Below, piece by piece: positions 43,418-51,930 of a stretch of DNA of 64,000 nt; positions within the stretch are counted from its first letter, which is position 1; every line of letters starts with the position of its first letter. A model generated the notes under the pieces. The model made no database searches. It was not told the origin of the DNA and worked only from the letters and a program-made list of their open reading frames with translations. The translations under genes were made by a program, and so were the position numbers. The DNA is from Brachybacterium equifaecis (lineage in GTDB: Bacteria > Actinomycetota > Actinomycetes > Actinomycetales > Dermabacteraceae), in assembly GCF_023509525.1 (NCBI RefSeq), contig NZ_JAKNCJ010000002.1, positions 248,001 to 312,000 of the forward strand, read 5' to 3'.

Positions 43418-43881
43418 GAGGCGGCCCCCGCAGAGCTCTGCGCACCCGTTCCGCCCGCGCCCTGCTGCTCCCCCGCGCTCTCGCGCGCGGCGCGGGCAGC
43501 GCGGATGATGCGCCGGGGACCGGGCAGCGGGAGGATCTCGGAGAGATCGCTGCGCTCGCCCGAGGCGGAGATGCGGCCGCTCGCGCGGGCATCCGTCCAG
43601 CTCAGATCGCCGACGGCGAGCGCGAGCCAGGTCGCGGCGTCGGTCTCCACGACCGCGGGCGGAGTGCCGCGGGTGTGGCGGACTCCCGGCAGGGCCTGCA
43701 CGGCGCCGTACGGGGGGACGCGCAGCTCGACCGCATGACCGGGGTGTTCCTCGGCGATCAGCTCGAGGGTGTGGCGGACGGCCGGCCCGAGGATCGCGCG
43801 GCGCGCGGCCGCGGGATCGGCGTCCCAGTCGCGCAGCGCCTGGTCCCCCTCGTCCGGATCGGTGCGGCGACGGATCGCCAT
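43414..43881 (-). CDS. Sterol-carrier-family (SCP2-like) protein
   Basis: 155 residues; a small cytosolic protein with AVELRVPPYGAVQALPGVRHTRGTPPAVVE and LALAVGDLSWTDARASGRISASG, the pattern of the actinobacterial sterol carrier family proteins commonly beside purF. Ligand unknown. The C-terminal 35 residues are low-complexity. It starts 13 nt after the purA stop and couples to cutC. Confidence 0.85.
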   Translation of the reverse strand: MAIRRRTDPDEGDQALRDWDADPAAARRAILGPAVRHTLELIAEEHPGHAVELRVPPYGAVQALPGVRHTRGTPPAVVETDAATWLALAVGDLSWTDARASGRISASGERSDLSEILPLPGPRRIIRAARAARESAGEQQGAGGTGAQSSAGAAS

Positions 43882-43894
43882 CAGCGCCGCGCCC

Positions 43895-45214
43895 TCACGC
43901 CGCGGGCAGCGAGCGGGCCTCGCCGGGGCCGGGCAGGAGGTCGTGCACGGCGATGGTGTCCTCGCGGTCGGGGCCGACGCCGATCGCGCTGATCCGGCAG
44001 CCGGCGAGCTCCTCGAGGCGCTGCACGTAGGCGCGCGCGTTCTCGGGGAGATCCTCGAGGGTGCGGCAGGAGCGGATGTCCTCGGTCCAGCCGGGCATCG
44101 TCTCGTAGACGGGCACGGCGTGGTGGAACTCGGTCTGCGTCATCGGCATGTCGTGGTAAATCACGCCGTCGACGTCGTAGGCGACGCACAGCGGGATCTC
44201 CTCGATGCCGGTGAGGACGTCGAGCTTCGTGAGGACGATGTCGGTGAAGCCGTTGATGCGGCCCGCATGGCGGATCATCGGGGCGTCGTACCAGCCGCAG
44301 CGGCGCGGCCGCCCGGTGTTCACGCCGACCTCCCCGCCGGTCTTCTGCAGGAACTCGCCCCACTGGTCGAACAGCTCCGTGGGGAACGGCCCTGCGCCCA
44401 CGCGGGTCGTGTACGCCTTGACGATGCCGATCACGCGGTCGATGCGCGTGGGCCCGATGCCGGAGCCGGTGCAGGCGCCGCCCGCAGTCGGGTTCGAGCT
44501 CGTGACGAAGGGGTAGGTGCCGTGGTCGACGTCGAGGTAGGTCGCCTGGCCGCCCTCCATGAGCACCACCTCGCCGCGGTCCAGTGCGGAGTTCAGCAGC
44601 TCGGTGGTGTCCACGACCATGGGGCGCAGGCGCTCGGCGTAGGCGAGCAGGCCCTGGGTGATCTCCTCGACCTCGACGGCGCGGCGGTTGAAGAGCTTCA
44701 CGAGCAGCTCGTTCTTCTGGCGCAGCGCCCCCTCGACCTTCTGGCGGAGGATCGACTCGTCGAAGAGGTCCTGGACGCGGATGCCGAGGCGGCCGGCCTT
44801 GTCCATGTAGGCCGGGCCGATCCCGCGGCCGGTCGTGCCGATCGCGCGCGAGCCGAGGAAGCGCTCGGTGACCTTGTCGAGGGTCTGGTGGTACGGGGCG
44901 ACGATGTGCGCGTTCGCGCTGATGCGCAGGCGGCCCGTGTCGACTCCGCGCGAGGAGAGGCTCTCGATCTCCTCGAACAGGGCCTCGAGGTTCACCACGA
45001 CGCCGTTGCCGATCACCGGGGTGACCTGCGGGGACAGGATGCCGGCGGGAAGGAGTTTCAGCTCGAACTTCTCGCCCTTGACCACCACGGTGTGGCCGGC
45101 GTTGTTGCCGCCGTTGGGCTTGACGACGAAGTCGACGCTCTCCCCGAGCAGGTCGGTCGCCTTGCCCTTGCCCTCATCGCCCCACTGGGCACCGACGATC
45201 ACGACAGCAGGCAT
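43895..45214 (-). CDS. purA: Adenylosuccinate synthetase
   Basis: A 439-residue GTP-dependent enzyme that makes adenylosuccinate from IMP and aspartate. The P-loop [11 protein letters not shown] is at 8-18, with [22 protein letters not shown] and the C-terminal [13 protein letters not shown] present. GGAGGAG precedes ATG. First gene of the purA-to-purM series on the minus strand; the DUF3151-like gene is 128 nt upstream. Confidence 0.97.
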   Translation of the reverse strand: MPAVVIVGAQWGDEGKGKATDLLGESVDFVVKPNGGNNAGHTVVVKGEKFELKLLPAGILSPQVTPVIGNGVVVNLEALFEEIESLSSRGVDTGRLRISANAHIVAPYHQTLDKVTERFLGSRAIGTTGRGIGPAYMDKAGRLGIRVQDLFDESILRQKVEGALRQKNELLVKLFNRRAVEVEEITQGLLAYAERLRPMVVDTTELLNSALDRGEVVLMEGGQATYLDVDHGTYPFVTSSNPTAGGACTGSGIGPTRIDRVIGIVKAYTTRVGAGPFPTELFDQWGEFLQKTGGEVGVNTGRPRRCGWYDAPMIRHAGRINGFTDIVLTKLDVLTGIEEIPLCVAYDVDGVIYHDMPMTQTEFHHAVPVYETMPGWTEDIRSCRTLEDLPENARAYVQRLEELAGCRISAIGVGPDREDTIAVHDLLPGPGEARSLPAA

Positions 45215-45342
45215 GCGGACTCCTCCAGGAGGGCGCGCGGCACCCTCGGAGGGCTCGCGCGAAGCAGGGCGGAGCGCAGCGGAGCGCCGCGCTCGGACCC
45301 CTCGAGCCTACCAAGGGGCCCCGACAGGCGGCCGGGCGGCCC

Positions 45343-45771
45343 TCAGCCCAGCAGGCTCGGATCGGCGTCGTGGAGGAAGTCGCGCACGCGATCGGCCTCG
45401 TCGCTCTCGCCGATGCGGCGGGCTGACTCCCCGAGCAGGGCGAGGGCCTTGAGGAATCCGCGGTTGGTGGGGTGCGAGGCGGGGATCGGACCCTGGCCGC
45501 GCCAGCCCGCGCGGCGCAGGGCGTCGAGGCCGCGGTGGTAGCCGGTGCGGGCGTACGCGTAGGCCGCGACGACCTCTTCGGAGTCCAGAGCCTCCTGCGC
45601 GAGCTCCGCCCAGGCCAGGGAGGAGGAGGGGAAGCGCGCGGCGAGATCGCGGGCGTCCTCGCCGTCCTTCAGCGCGGCGGCGACCGCGGTGTCCGGGTGG
45701 TCCTCCGGGAGGAGGGTGGGCGGGATTCCCAGCAGGTTGGCGGCATCAAGGGGGCGCGAGGTCTCGGTCAT
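45343..45771 (-). CDS. DUF3151 family protein
   Basis: 142 residues, soluble, mostly helical: LLGIPPTLLPEDHPD, RFPSSSLAWAELAQEALD, AYAYARTGYHRGLDALRRAGWRGQGP match the actinobacterial DUF3151 family. Function unknown. TACGAT lies 6 nt before ATG with no ribosome-binding site. It sits upstream of purA but has its own promoter signature. Confidence 0.88.
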   Translation of the reverse strand: MTETSRPLDAANLLGIPPTLLPEDHPDTAVAAALKDGEDARDLAARFPSSSLAWAELAQEALDSEEVVAAYAYARTGYHRGLDALRRAGWRGQGPIPASHPTNRGFLKALALLGESARRIGESDEADRVRDFLHDADPSLLG

Positions 45772-45822
45772 GCCCCCATCGTAGGGCGGGCGCGCACAGG
45801 ACGGACTGGCAGAATCGGACGC

Positions 45823-47109
45823 ATGGCCCGCACCCTCGACGGATCCGAGCTGCTCACCGGCACCGATGCCGCGGGGCTGCTCCGCTCCGCCGTCGGCAAC
45901 GCCGGCGGGATGCTCCGCACCTGGGAGCTCGACCACGTCGACCATCGGCCCGGCCGCTCCACGAAGGCCCTCTACCGCACCACGGTCTCCTGGCCCGAGG
46001 TCGACGGAGTCGAGGCACCCGTGCGCGAGGAGCTGTTCGGCGCGAGCGCGCACGTCGGCGAGCAGGAGCGGGACCTGTTCGACACCGAGAGCTCCCTGGT
46101 GATGACCGACGGGGACATCAGCGTGCGCGTGTGGCGCTACCCCCATGACCCATGGCTGCCCATGCTCCCCCACGTCTGCTACCCCGACGTCGTCGGCGCG
46201 ACCCTCGCCTCCCTCGGCGTGGAGACGGGCGAGGATCCGGCGGCGCCGGTCCCGATCGAGGTCATCTCGTACCGGCCGGGGCGCCGCGCCGTGCTTCGCG
46301 CGCAGCTGCCGGGACGGGGCGTGTTCCTGAAGGTCATGCAGCCGCACAGGTCGGCGGAGATCGTCGAGCGGCACCGGCTGCTGCTGGCCACCGGCGTGCC
46401 CGTCCCCGAGGTGCTCGGTGAGCGCGACGGCCTGATCGTGCTCTCGGAGCTGCCCGGCGAGCCGCTCGCCCGCGCCGTGCTCAGCGAGGGCGCGGCCGCC
46501 TGCCGGCCCGAGAGCCTGGTGGCGCTGCTGGACCGCCTGCCCGCCTCGCTGTTCTCCCAGCCGCTGCGGCCCCCGTGGACGGACTCCGTCGAGTTCTACG
46601 CGGGGATCGTCGCCTCCGCCCTCCCCCCGCTCGGCCCCCGCACCGATGCGCTCGTGCGCGCGATCCGGGAGGGACTGGCGGCAGTGGGCCGGCGCATCGA
46701 CCTCAGCGCCCATGACGTCGTCCACGGCGATTTCTACGAGGCGCAGGTCTTCGTGCAGGACGGCCGCGCCACCGGACTCCTCGACATCGACACCGTCGGC
46801 CCCGGCAGGCGGGCCGACGATCTCGCGTGCCTGCTGGCGCACCTCAGCGTCCTCGCGAACGACGGCGCGACCGGCCGCATCGACCCGCGTACGCGCGAGG
46901 CGGTGGAGGAGGCCATCGCCCAGTGGCGCCCGGTGCTCGCCGAGCGGGTGGATCCCACCGAGCTCGCCCTGCGCACGGCCGGAGTGGTGCTGTCGCTCGC
47001 GACCGGACCGCACCGCCAGCAGGAGCCGGCGTGGCAGGCCACCACGGAGTCGATCATCCGCGTCGCCGAGCGCTGGGTCGATGCCGCCCGCGACAGCGAG
47101 TCCCACTAG
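45823..47109 (+). CDS. APH-family phosphotransferase (maltokinase-like)
   Basis: 428 residues with the APH kinase fold: an N-terminal lobe with [13 protein letters not shown] and GVFLKVMQP, catalytic HGDFYEAQ (H301, D303) and [10 protein letters not shown] as metal-binding block. The N-terminal 100-residue extension ([30 protein letters not shown]) is typical of the longer actinobacterial members. The substrate is unknown. CAGAAT lies 7 nt before ATG. A longer upstream frame is antisense to another gene. Confidence 0.85.
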   Translation: MARTLDGSELLTGTDAAGLLRSAVGNAGGMLRTWELDHVDHRPGRSTKALYRTTVSWPEVDGVEAPVREELFGASAHVGEQERDLFDTESSLVMTDGDISVRVWRYPHDPWLPMLPHVCYPDVVGATLASLGVETGEDPAAPVPIEVISYRPGRRAVLRAQLPGRGVFLKVMQPHRSAEIVERHRLLLATGVPVPEVLGERDGLIVLSELPGEPLARAVLSEGAAACRPESLVALLDRLPASLFSQPLRPPWTDSVEFYAGIVASALPPLGPRTDALVRAIREGLAAVGRRIDLSAHDVVHGDFYEAQVFVQDGRATGLLDIDTVGPGRRADDLACLLAHLSVLANDGATGRIDPRTREAVEEAIAQWRPVLAERVDPTELALRTAGVVLSLATGPHRQQEPAWQATTESIIRVAERWVDAARDSESH

Positions 47110-47119
47110 CATCGGGCCC

Positions 47120-47545
47120 ATGCGCGCAGTCCTGCAGAGAGTCAGCAGTGCCCGGGTCGAGGTCGCCGGGGAGGTCGTCGGCGAGATCGAGGGCGAGGGG
47201 ATCCTCGCCCTCGTCGGCGTCACCCACGATGACGGTCCCGAGCAGGTCGCGACGATCGCGCGCAAGATCTGCGAGCTGCGGATCCTCAGCGAGGAGCGCT
47301 CCGTGCTCGATCTCGGGGCGCCCGTGCTCGTCGTCTCCCAGTTCACCCTCTACGGCGACGCCCGCAAGGGGCGCCGGCCGTCATGGTCGGCCGCCGCGCC
47401 CGGCCCCGTCGCCGAGCCGCTCGTGGAGGCCGTGGTCGCAGCGATCCGCGAGCGCGGCATCGAGGTCGCCACGGGCCGCTTCGGCGCCGACATGCAGGTC
47501 AGCCTGGTGAACGACGGGCCTTCGACGCTCATCCTCGAGGCCTGA
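47120..47545 (+). CDS. dtd: D-aminoacyl-tRNA deacylase
   Basis: A 141-residue enzyme that frees tRNAs charged with D-amino acids or glycine on non-cognate t[18 protein letters not shown], the active-site [17 protein letters not shown] and the C-terminal [13 protein letters not shown] (NxGP-like cross-subunit motif) are intact. TAGCAT (its TAG is the upstream gene's stop) lies 7 nt before ATG. A terminator follows 10 nt after the stop. Confidence 0.95.
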   Translation: MRAVLQRVSSARVEVAGEVVGEIEGEGILALVGVTHDDGPEQVATIARKICELRILSEERSVLDLGAPVLVVSQFTLYGDARKGRRPSWSAAAPGPVAEPLVEAVVAAIRERGIEVATGRFGADMQVSLVNDGPSTLILEA

Positions 47546-47555
47546 TCCGGCCCCC

Positions 47556-47583
47556 TGCGCGGCCTTGAGCGAAAGGCCGCGCA
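47556..47583. terminator. Terminator after dtd
   Basis: An 11-bp stem (TGCGCGGCCTT and complement) with a 6-nt loop, 10 nt beyond the dtd stop. Confidence 0.8.
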
Positions 47584-47587
47584 CGCG

Positions 47588-47621
47588 GAGGGGCCGGAGC
47601 GCTCACGCACCTCGGCCCCTC
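47588..47621. terminator. Terminator of the BCCT gene (minus strand)
   Basis: GAGGGGCCG/CGGCCCCTC stem with a 16-nt loop, lying between the dtd terminator and the BCCT stop at 47657. It can end the minus-strand transcript. Confidence 0.65.
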
Positions 47622-47656
47622 TCCTGCAGCCGCCCGTGCGGGCGCCGACCCGGCCT

Positions 47657-49903
47657 CTACCGCTGCTCGGCGTCGACGGGCGCCTCGACCTCGACGGGCT
47701 CGGCCAGGGAGACCGCCGAGATGCTGTCGTGCTCGAGGCTGTAGTTGAGGAACGCGAGGTGCGCCTCGTAGCTGTCCAGCACATCGCCGAGCACCTGCTG
47801 CTGGGTCATCCCGTACAGGTCGTACCCGGCCGAGCCGGTCTGGGAGAACACCTCGAGCCGCAGGTAGTCGTCGCGCCCGCGGCTCGCCTTGGAGCCGATC
47901 GCCGGGATCGGCGCGCTGACGGCGCTCACGCGGTAGCGGAAGTCGCGGTTCGCGCCCATCGGCACGGCCAGCTCGAGCGAGTCGATGCCGGTGACGGCGT
48001 CGCTCTCGCGTCGGACCTCGGCTGCCTGCCCGTGCTCGCGCAGCTCCGCCGCGAACTCCTCGAGCGCCGGGGCGATCGTCTCGGCGCTGAAGCGCGCGAC
48101 GGCCTCGGCCGACGGGTGCGTGCGCATGCTGGTGAGGCGCTGGCGCCACGTGCGGCCCGCCGCGCCGCGCCCGCTGACCTCGCGCATCCGCGCCCAGCCC
48201 TCGCGCTCGGCGCGCTCCATGCGCAGCACCTTCGAGAAGGACAGCATCACGAGGTAGGCGATGATCGTGACGGGCAGCGCGAAGATGAGCGTCGCGTACT
48301 CCATCGTGGTGACGCCGCCGGCCATGAGCATGGCGATCGTCAGCACGGCGGTGAGCACGGCCCAGTAGATCCGCAGCCACTTGGGACCGTCGGCCCCGGG
48401 GTCGCTGATGCGCGAGGAGAAGTTCGACATCACCATCGCGCCCGAGTTGGCGCTGGTCAGGTAGAACAGCATCCCGGAGAGGGTCGCGAGCCCGATGAGG
48501 AACGCCGCGCCGGGGAACATCTCCAGCAGCGCGTACCAGCCCTCCTCGGGGCTCGCCATGGCGAGCTGCCCGAAGGCGTCGTTCCCGGCGAGCACCTCGG
48601 CGAGCGCGCTGTTTCCGAACACGGCGACGATCACCAGGTCGCACAGCACCGGGGCGGTGATCGCGGCGATCACGAACTCGCGGATCGTGCGGCCGCGCGA
48701 GATGCGCGCGAGGAACAGACCCACGAACGGGCCCCAGGCCAGCCAGAACGCCCAGAAGAAGAGCGTCCATCCGCCCATCCACTCCGAGCCTCCCGGCTCG
48801 TACGCCATGGTCTGCGTGGTGCGGCCGGGCAGGGTGGTCACGAAGCGGCCGATATCCTCGACGATCGCGGAGAGCAGGAAGCCGGTCTTGCCGGTGACGA
48901 GGATGTAGAGCACCATCGCGGCGGCGATCCAGATGTTCGCCTCGCTGATCAGGCGGATGCCCTTGTCGACGCCCGAGGTGCAGGCCGCGATCGTCATCAC
49001 GACGGCGACCGCGACCAGGGCGATCTGGGTGCCGAGCCCCGCTGGGACCCCGACGAGGTGGTGCAGGCCGATGCTCAGCAGCACGACGCCGATGCCCATC
49101 GAGGTGGCGACGCCGAAGACGGTGCCGACCAGCGTGACGATGTCGATCGCGTGGCCGGTCGCGCCGCGCACGCGCTTGCCGAGCAGCGGGTACAGGACCG
49201 CGCGGATCGACAGCGGCATGCCCCAGCGGTAGGCGAAGTAGCCCATCGCCATGCCGAGCAGGGCGTACATCGCCCAGCCCGAGAGGCCGTAGTGGAACAT
49301 CGTCCACACCACGGCCTCGCGCGCGGCCTCCCGCGACTGCGGATCCTCCATCACCGGCATGTAGTACGCGGTGACGGGCCCGTTGACGGAGAAGAACAGC
49401 ATGTCGATGCCGACGCCGGCGGCGAAGAGCATCGCCACCCACGTGAACAGGCTGTACTGCGGGCGCGAGTGATCCGGGCCGAGCCGCACCTGGCCGGACT
49501 TCGACAGGGCGACCCACAGGACGAAGACGATCACGATCGACACCGTCAGCACGTAGAACCAGCCGACGTTCGCGGCGAGCCAGGCCACGATGCCCTTCAT
49601 CGTGGAGGCGGCGGAGTCGGGCATGGCGATCGCCCAGATCGAGAACGCGAGGATGATCGCCGAGGAGATCAGCAGCACCGGCAGGTTGACGCGGATTCCA
49701 CTGGGGCTGCCCGGGGCGAGATCGCTCGGACCGCGCTCCATCTCCTCGCTCGTCTCCGGCGGCCTGCTGTCGCGGCTCGCGCGGCGGGCCTCGAGGGAAA
49801 CTGTGCGGGCGGGGGCCGACGGCGCCGCGGGCGCGGCCTGGGTCGATCCAGTGCGGGGCTGTCGGGGGTCGGGCGTCCTGAGGGGCTGATCGCGTTCGCT
49901 CAC
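47657..49903 (-). CDS. BCCT-family betaine/choline/carnitine transporter
   Basis: A 748-residue secondary transporter with 12 helices and the BCCT signature FFWAFWLAWGPFVGLFLARI then SRGRTIREF. The C-terminal cytosolic domain of about 200 residues is of the BetT type, and the N-terminal 70 residues are disordered. It imports quaternary ammonium osmolytes, probably in osmotic stress. The glycine-rich TM segment reads ATSMGIG. GTG start with AAGGAAG. It has its own promoter and terminator. Confidence 0.94.
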   Translation of the reverse strand: MSERDQPLRTPDPRQPRTGSTQAAPAAPSAPARTVSLEARRASRDSRPPETSEEMERGPSDLAPGSPSGIRVNLPVLLISSAIILAFSIWAIAMPDSAASTMKGIVAWLAANVGWFYVLTVSIVIVFVLWVALSKSGQVRLGPDHSRPQYSLFTWVAMLFAAGVGIDMLFFSVNGPVTAYYMPVMEDPQSREAAREAVVWTMFHYGLSGWAMYALLGMAMGYFAYRWGMPLSIRAVLYPLLGKRVRGATGHAIDIVTLVGTVFGVATSMGIGVVLLSIGLHHLVGVPAGLGTQIALVAVAVVMTIAACTSGVDKGIRLISEANIWIAAAMVLYILVTGKTGFLLSAIVEDIGRFVTTLPGRTTQTMAYEPGGSEWMGGWTLFFWAFWLAWGPFVGLFLARISRGRTIREFVIAAITAPVLCDLVIVAVFGNSALAEVLAGNDAFGQLAMASPEEGWYALLEMFPGAAFLIGLATLSGMLFYLTSANSGAMVMSNFSSRISDPGADGPKWLRIYWAVLTAVLTIAMLMAGGVTTMEYATLIFALPVTIIAYLVMLSFSKVLRMERAEREGWARMREVSGRGAAGRTWRQRLTSMRTHPSAEAVARFSAETIAPALEEFAAELREHGQAAEVRRESDAVTGIDSLELAVPMGANRDFRYRVSAVSAPIPAIGSKASRGRDDYLRLEVFSQTGSAGYDLYGMTQQQVLGDVLDSYEAHLAFLNYSLEHDSISAVSLAEPVEVEAPVDAEQR

Positions 49904-50042
49904 GCAGTCTTCCTTTCGTGCGGGTCGTGCCGGGGGTGGACGACGGAAGCGCGCGCTCGGGAACGCAGCAGGTCAGCGGCGGGGCCGGGCGCGTCGTGCT
50001 CTCGTCGGGCATCGCCGCTGATGCCATGAGTCCGGGCCTTCC

Positions 50043-50071
50043 ACGGTAGGGCACTGGCCACATGCTGGGAA
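50043..50071 (-). promoter_or_regulatory. Promoter of the BCCT gene
   Basis: On the minus strand TTCCCA (50071-50066), 17-nt spacer and TACCGT (50048-50043). Leader of about 130 nt before the GTG start. The divergent gpmA start has TAGGCT 6 nt upstream, so the two promoters share this gap. Confidence 0.5.
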
Positions 50072-50120
50072 CTCGTGGGGAGAAGAGTCACCCGTCGGGG
50101 CCCCCTTGTAGGCTGGGCGC

Positions 50121-50867
50121 ATGACCTACACACTCGTGCTGCTCCGCCACGGCGAGAGCGAATGGAACGCCAAGAACCTCTTCACCGGCTGGGTCGACGT
50201 GCCCCTGTCGGAGGCCGGAGAGAAGGAGGCCGTCGCCGGCGGCGAGCTCCTCAAGTCGGAGGGCGTGCTGCCCGATGTCGTCCACACCTCGCTGCTGCGC
50301 CGCGCCATCAAGACCGCGAACCTCGCGCTGGATGCCGCTGACCGCCACTGGATCCCGGTGCGCCGCGACTGGCGCCTGAACGAGCGCCACTACGGCGCGC
50401 TGCAGGGTCTCGACAAGGCCGCCACGCGCGACAAGTACGGCGACGAGCAGTTCATGCTGTGGCGCCGGTCCTTCGACACCCCGCCGCCGGAGATCGAGCT
50501 GGGCTCGGAGTTCAGCCAGGACCAGGATCCCCGCTACGCGGATCTCGGCGAGGACGTCCCGCGCACCGAGTGCCTCAAGGACGTCATCGACCGCTTCCTC
50601 CCCTACTGGGAAGAGGGCATCAAGCCCGACCTCGCCGCCGGGAAGACCGTGCTCGTGGCCGCCCACGGCAACTCGCTGCGGGCACTGGTGAAGTACCTCG
50701 ACGGCATCTCCGACGAGGACATCGCCGCGGTGAACATCCCCACCGGCCAGCCCCTCGTCTACGAGCTCGACGAGGACTTCCAGCCCGTCACCAAGGGCGG
50801 CCGCTACCTCGATGAGGTCGCGGCCAAGGCCGCCGCCGAGGCCGTCGCCAACCAGGGCAAGAAGTGA
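50121..50867 (+). CDS. gpmA: 2,3-bisphosphoglycerate-dependent phosphoglycerate mutase
   Basis: A 248-residue glycolytic enzyme. [20 protein letters not shown] has the phosphorylated H10, and the E-H pair is in [13 protein letters not shown] and [10 protein letters not shown]. Length is exactly that of the dPGM family. TAGGCT lies 6 nt before ATG with no ribosome-binding site, leaderless type. Confidence 0.97.
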   Translation: MTYTLVLLRHGESEWNAKNLFTGWVDVPLSEAGEKEAVAGGELLKSEGVLPDVVHTSLLRRAIKTANLALDAADRHWIPVRRDWRLNERHYGALQGLDKAATRDKYGDEQFMLWRRSFDTPPPEIELGSEFSQDQDPRYADLGEDVPRTECLKDVIDRFLPYWEEGIKPDLAAGKTVLVAAHGNSLRALVKYLDGISDEDIAAVNIPTGQPLVYELDEDFQPVTKGGRYLDEVAAKAAAEAVANQGKK

Positions 50868-50872
50868 TCTGA

Positions 50873-51283
50873 GTGAGCGCCGATGCGCCCCGTCCGCACG
50901 CTGAGAGCAGCGAGCGGGCGGGGCGTCTCGCTGCCCGGGGCCGTTTCGTCCCTCCGGGGCGTCTCGATCCTCCGGGGCGTCTGGATCCTCCGGAACGGGT
51001 CGCTCCGCGAGAACGGTTCGTTCCGCGAGGGACTGTTCTGTGCATGCTCGGCTCGGTGCTCTTCCTGGCCTCGGCGATCCAGTGGACCGACGGCATGCCG
51101 ACCACGGGGTTAGCGGGGCTCGCCCTGTGCATCGCGATGGGGGTGGCGGGCGGCGTGCTCGCGGCGCTCGATCGCACAGTGGTGACTCCCGCCCGCGTGC
51201 TGTGGGCCATGGTCTCGCCGCTGTTCGGCATCGGGATCATCGTCGACGCGTTCGTGCTGATCACCGCGATCTCCGGGCCCTGA
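50873..51283 (+). CDS. Small hypothetical membrane protein
   Basis: 136 residues. The first 50 are Arg/Pro-rich (with LDPPGRLDPPERV repeats), then three hydrophobic helices (LGSVLFLASAIQW, GLAGLALCIAMGVAGGVLAAL, MVSPLFGIGIIVDAFVL). GTG start 5 nt after the gpmA stop. Not a recognised family. It could start later, at an internal ATG near 51043 (LGSVLF), if the basic head is not translated. Confidence 0.6.
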   Translation: MSADAPRPHAESSERAGRLAARGRFVPPGRLDPPGRLDPPERVAPRERFVPRGTVLCMLGSVLFLASAIQWTDGMPTTGLAGLALCIAMGVAGGVLAALDRTVVTPARVLWAMVSPLFGIGIIVDAFVLITAISGP

Positions 51284-51420
51284 TCCGGCCGCGGCCGGTC
51301 AGCGGGCCCATTGCCGCCGCTCGAGGCGGCGCAGTCGCGGCGGCGTGCGGGGTGGCCGCGGGGCCGGCCGGCGCGGGGCGGAGCGGGGCACGTGCCGCGG
51401 CGCAGGTGTTGCGCAGAAGC

Positions 51421-51498
51421 GCGGCAGATTCCTCGGTGCAGGGGCCGGTCACGTGCATGTGTGCACGTCACCGGCTCCTGCACCGCGCAATCTGCTGC
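51421..51498. repeat. Large imperfect 78-nt hairpin
   Basis: 37-nt arms (51421-51457 and 51462-51498) pair almost fully, including GCAGATT/AATCTGC, GGTGCAGG/CCTGCACC, GCCGGT/ACCGGC and ACGTGCA/TGCACGT; only a few positions are unpaired, and the loop is TGTG. It lies in a 650-base stretch with no convincing gene. No open frame fits. Confidence 0.85.
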
Positions 51499-51507
51499 TC
51501 GCCCTCA

Positions 51508-51732
51508 CGCCGAGGCGTACCCGACCGTCGGAATGAACGCGACCGCCCGATCGAGGCGCACGTAACCGTCGGAATGCGCACGCCGCCCCGATCGAGGCGT
51601 ACGTAACCGTCGGAATGGGCACTACGCCCCGATCGAGGCGTACCTAGCCGTCGGAATGGGCACGGCCGCCCGATCGAGGCGTACCTAGCCGTCGGAATGG
51701 GCGCCTATTCCGACGCTGCGGTACGCCTCGAT
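51508..51732. repeat. Five 41-bp tandem units capped by an inverted copy
   Basis: Units begin near 51508, 51549, 51590, 51631 and 51672, each with ATCGAGGCGTAC (one T/C change in unit two, TC missing from unit one) and CGTCGGAATG. The spacing is exactly 41 bp, so it is not a coding repeat. The fifth unit is followed by its own inverted parts: ATTCCGACG (51707-51715) and GTACGCCTCGAT (51721-51732), so 51673-51732 can fold into a hairpin of 12 + 9 bp with a 5x5 internal loop. Units one and two are the most diverged. Confidence 0.88.
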
Positions 51733-51795
51733 GGTGCATCGTCTGCTCAGATCGAGACCGACGCCAGCCGCAGGATCACCGACCCGCGCCCAACG

Positions 51796-51846
51796 CGCGA
51801 GATCGCCTTTCTGTGCCAACTTCTGGCACAGAAAGGCGATCTCGCG
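51796..51846. repeat. Perfect 23-bp inverted repeat
   Basis: 23-bp perfect arms, starting CGCGAGATCGCC and ending at CTGTGCCA, with ACTTC loop. Strong enough to act as a terminator between the converging genes that end at 51283 and 51931, but also possibly part of a repeat element. Both strands translate to nearly the same peptide, a trivial result of symmetry. Confidence 0.9.
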
Positions 51847-51930
51847 GAAGGACGGGCCGGTCGCGGGAGGCCATGGCGCCGGGGCGCCAGGCCGCCGGGG
51901 CAATCGTGCCCGGTGGCGGACCCGCTACGG

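Noticed and set aside
51508-51732. CRISPR array
   Set aside because: The 41-bp units follow one another with no variable spacers, and no cas genes are in the window.
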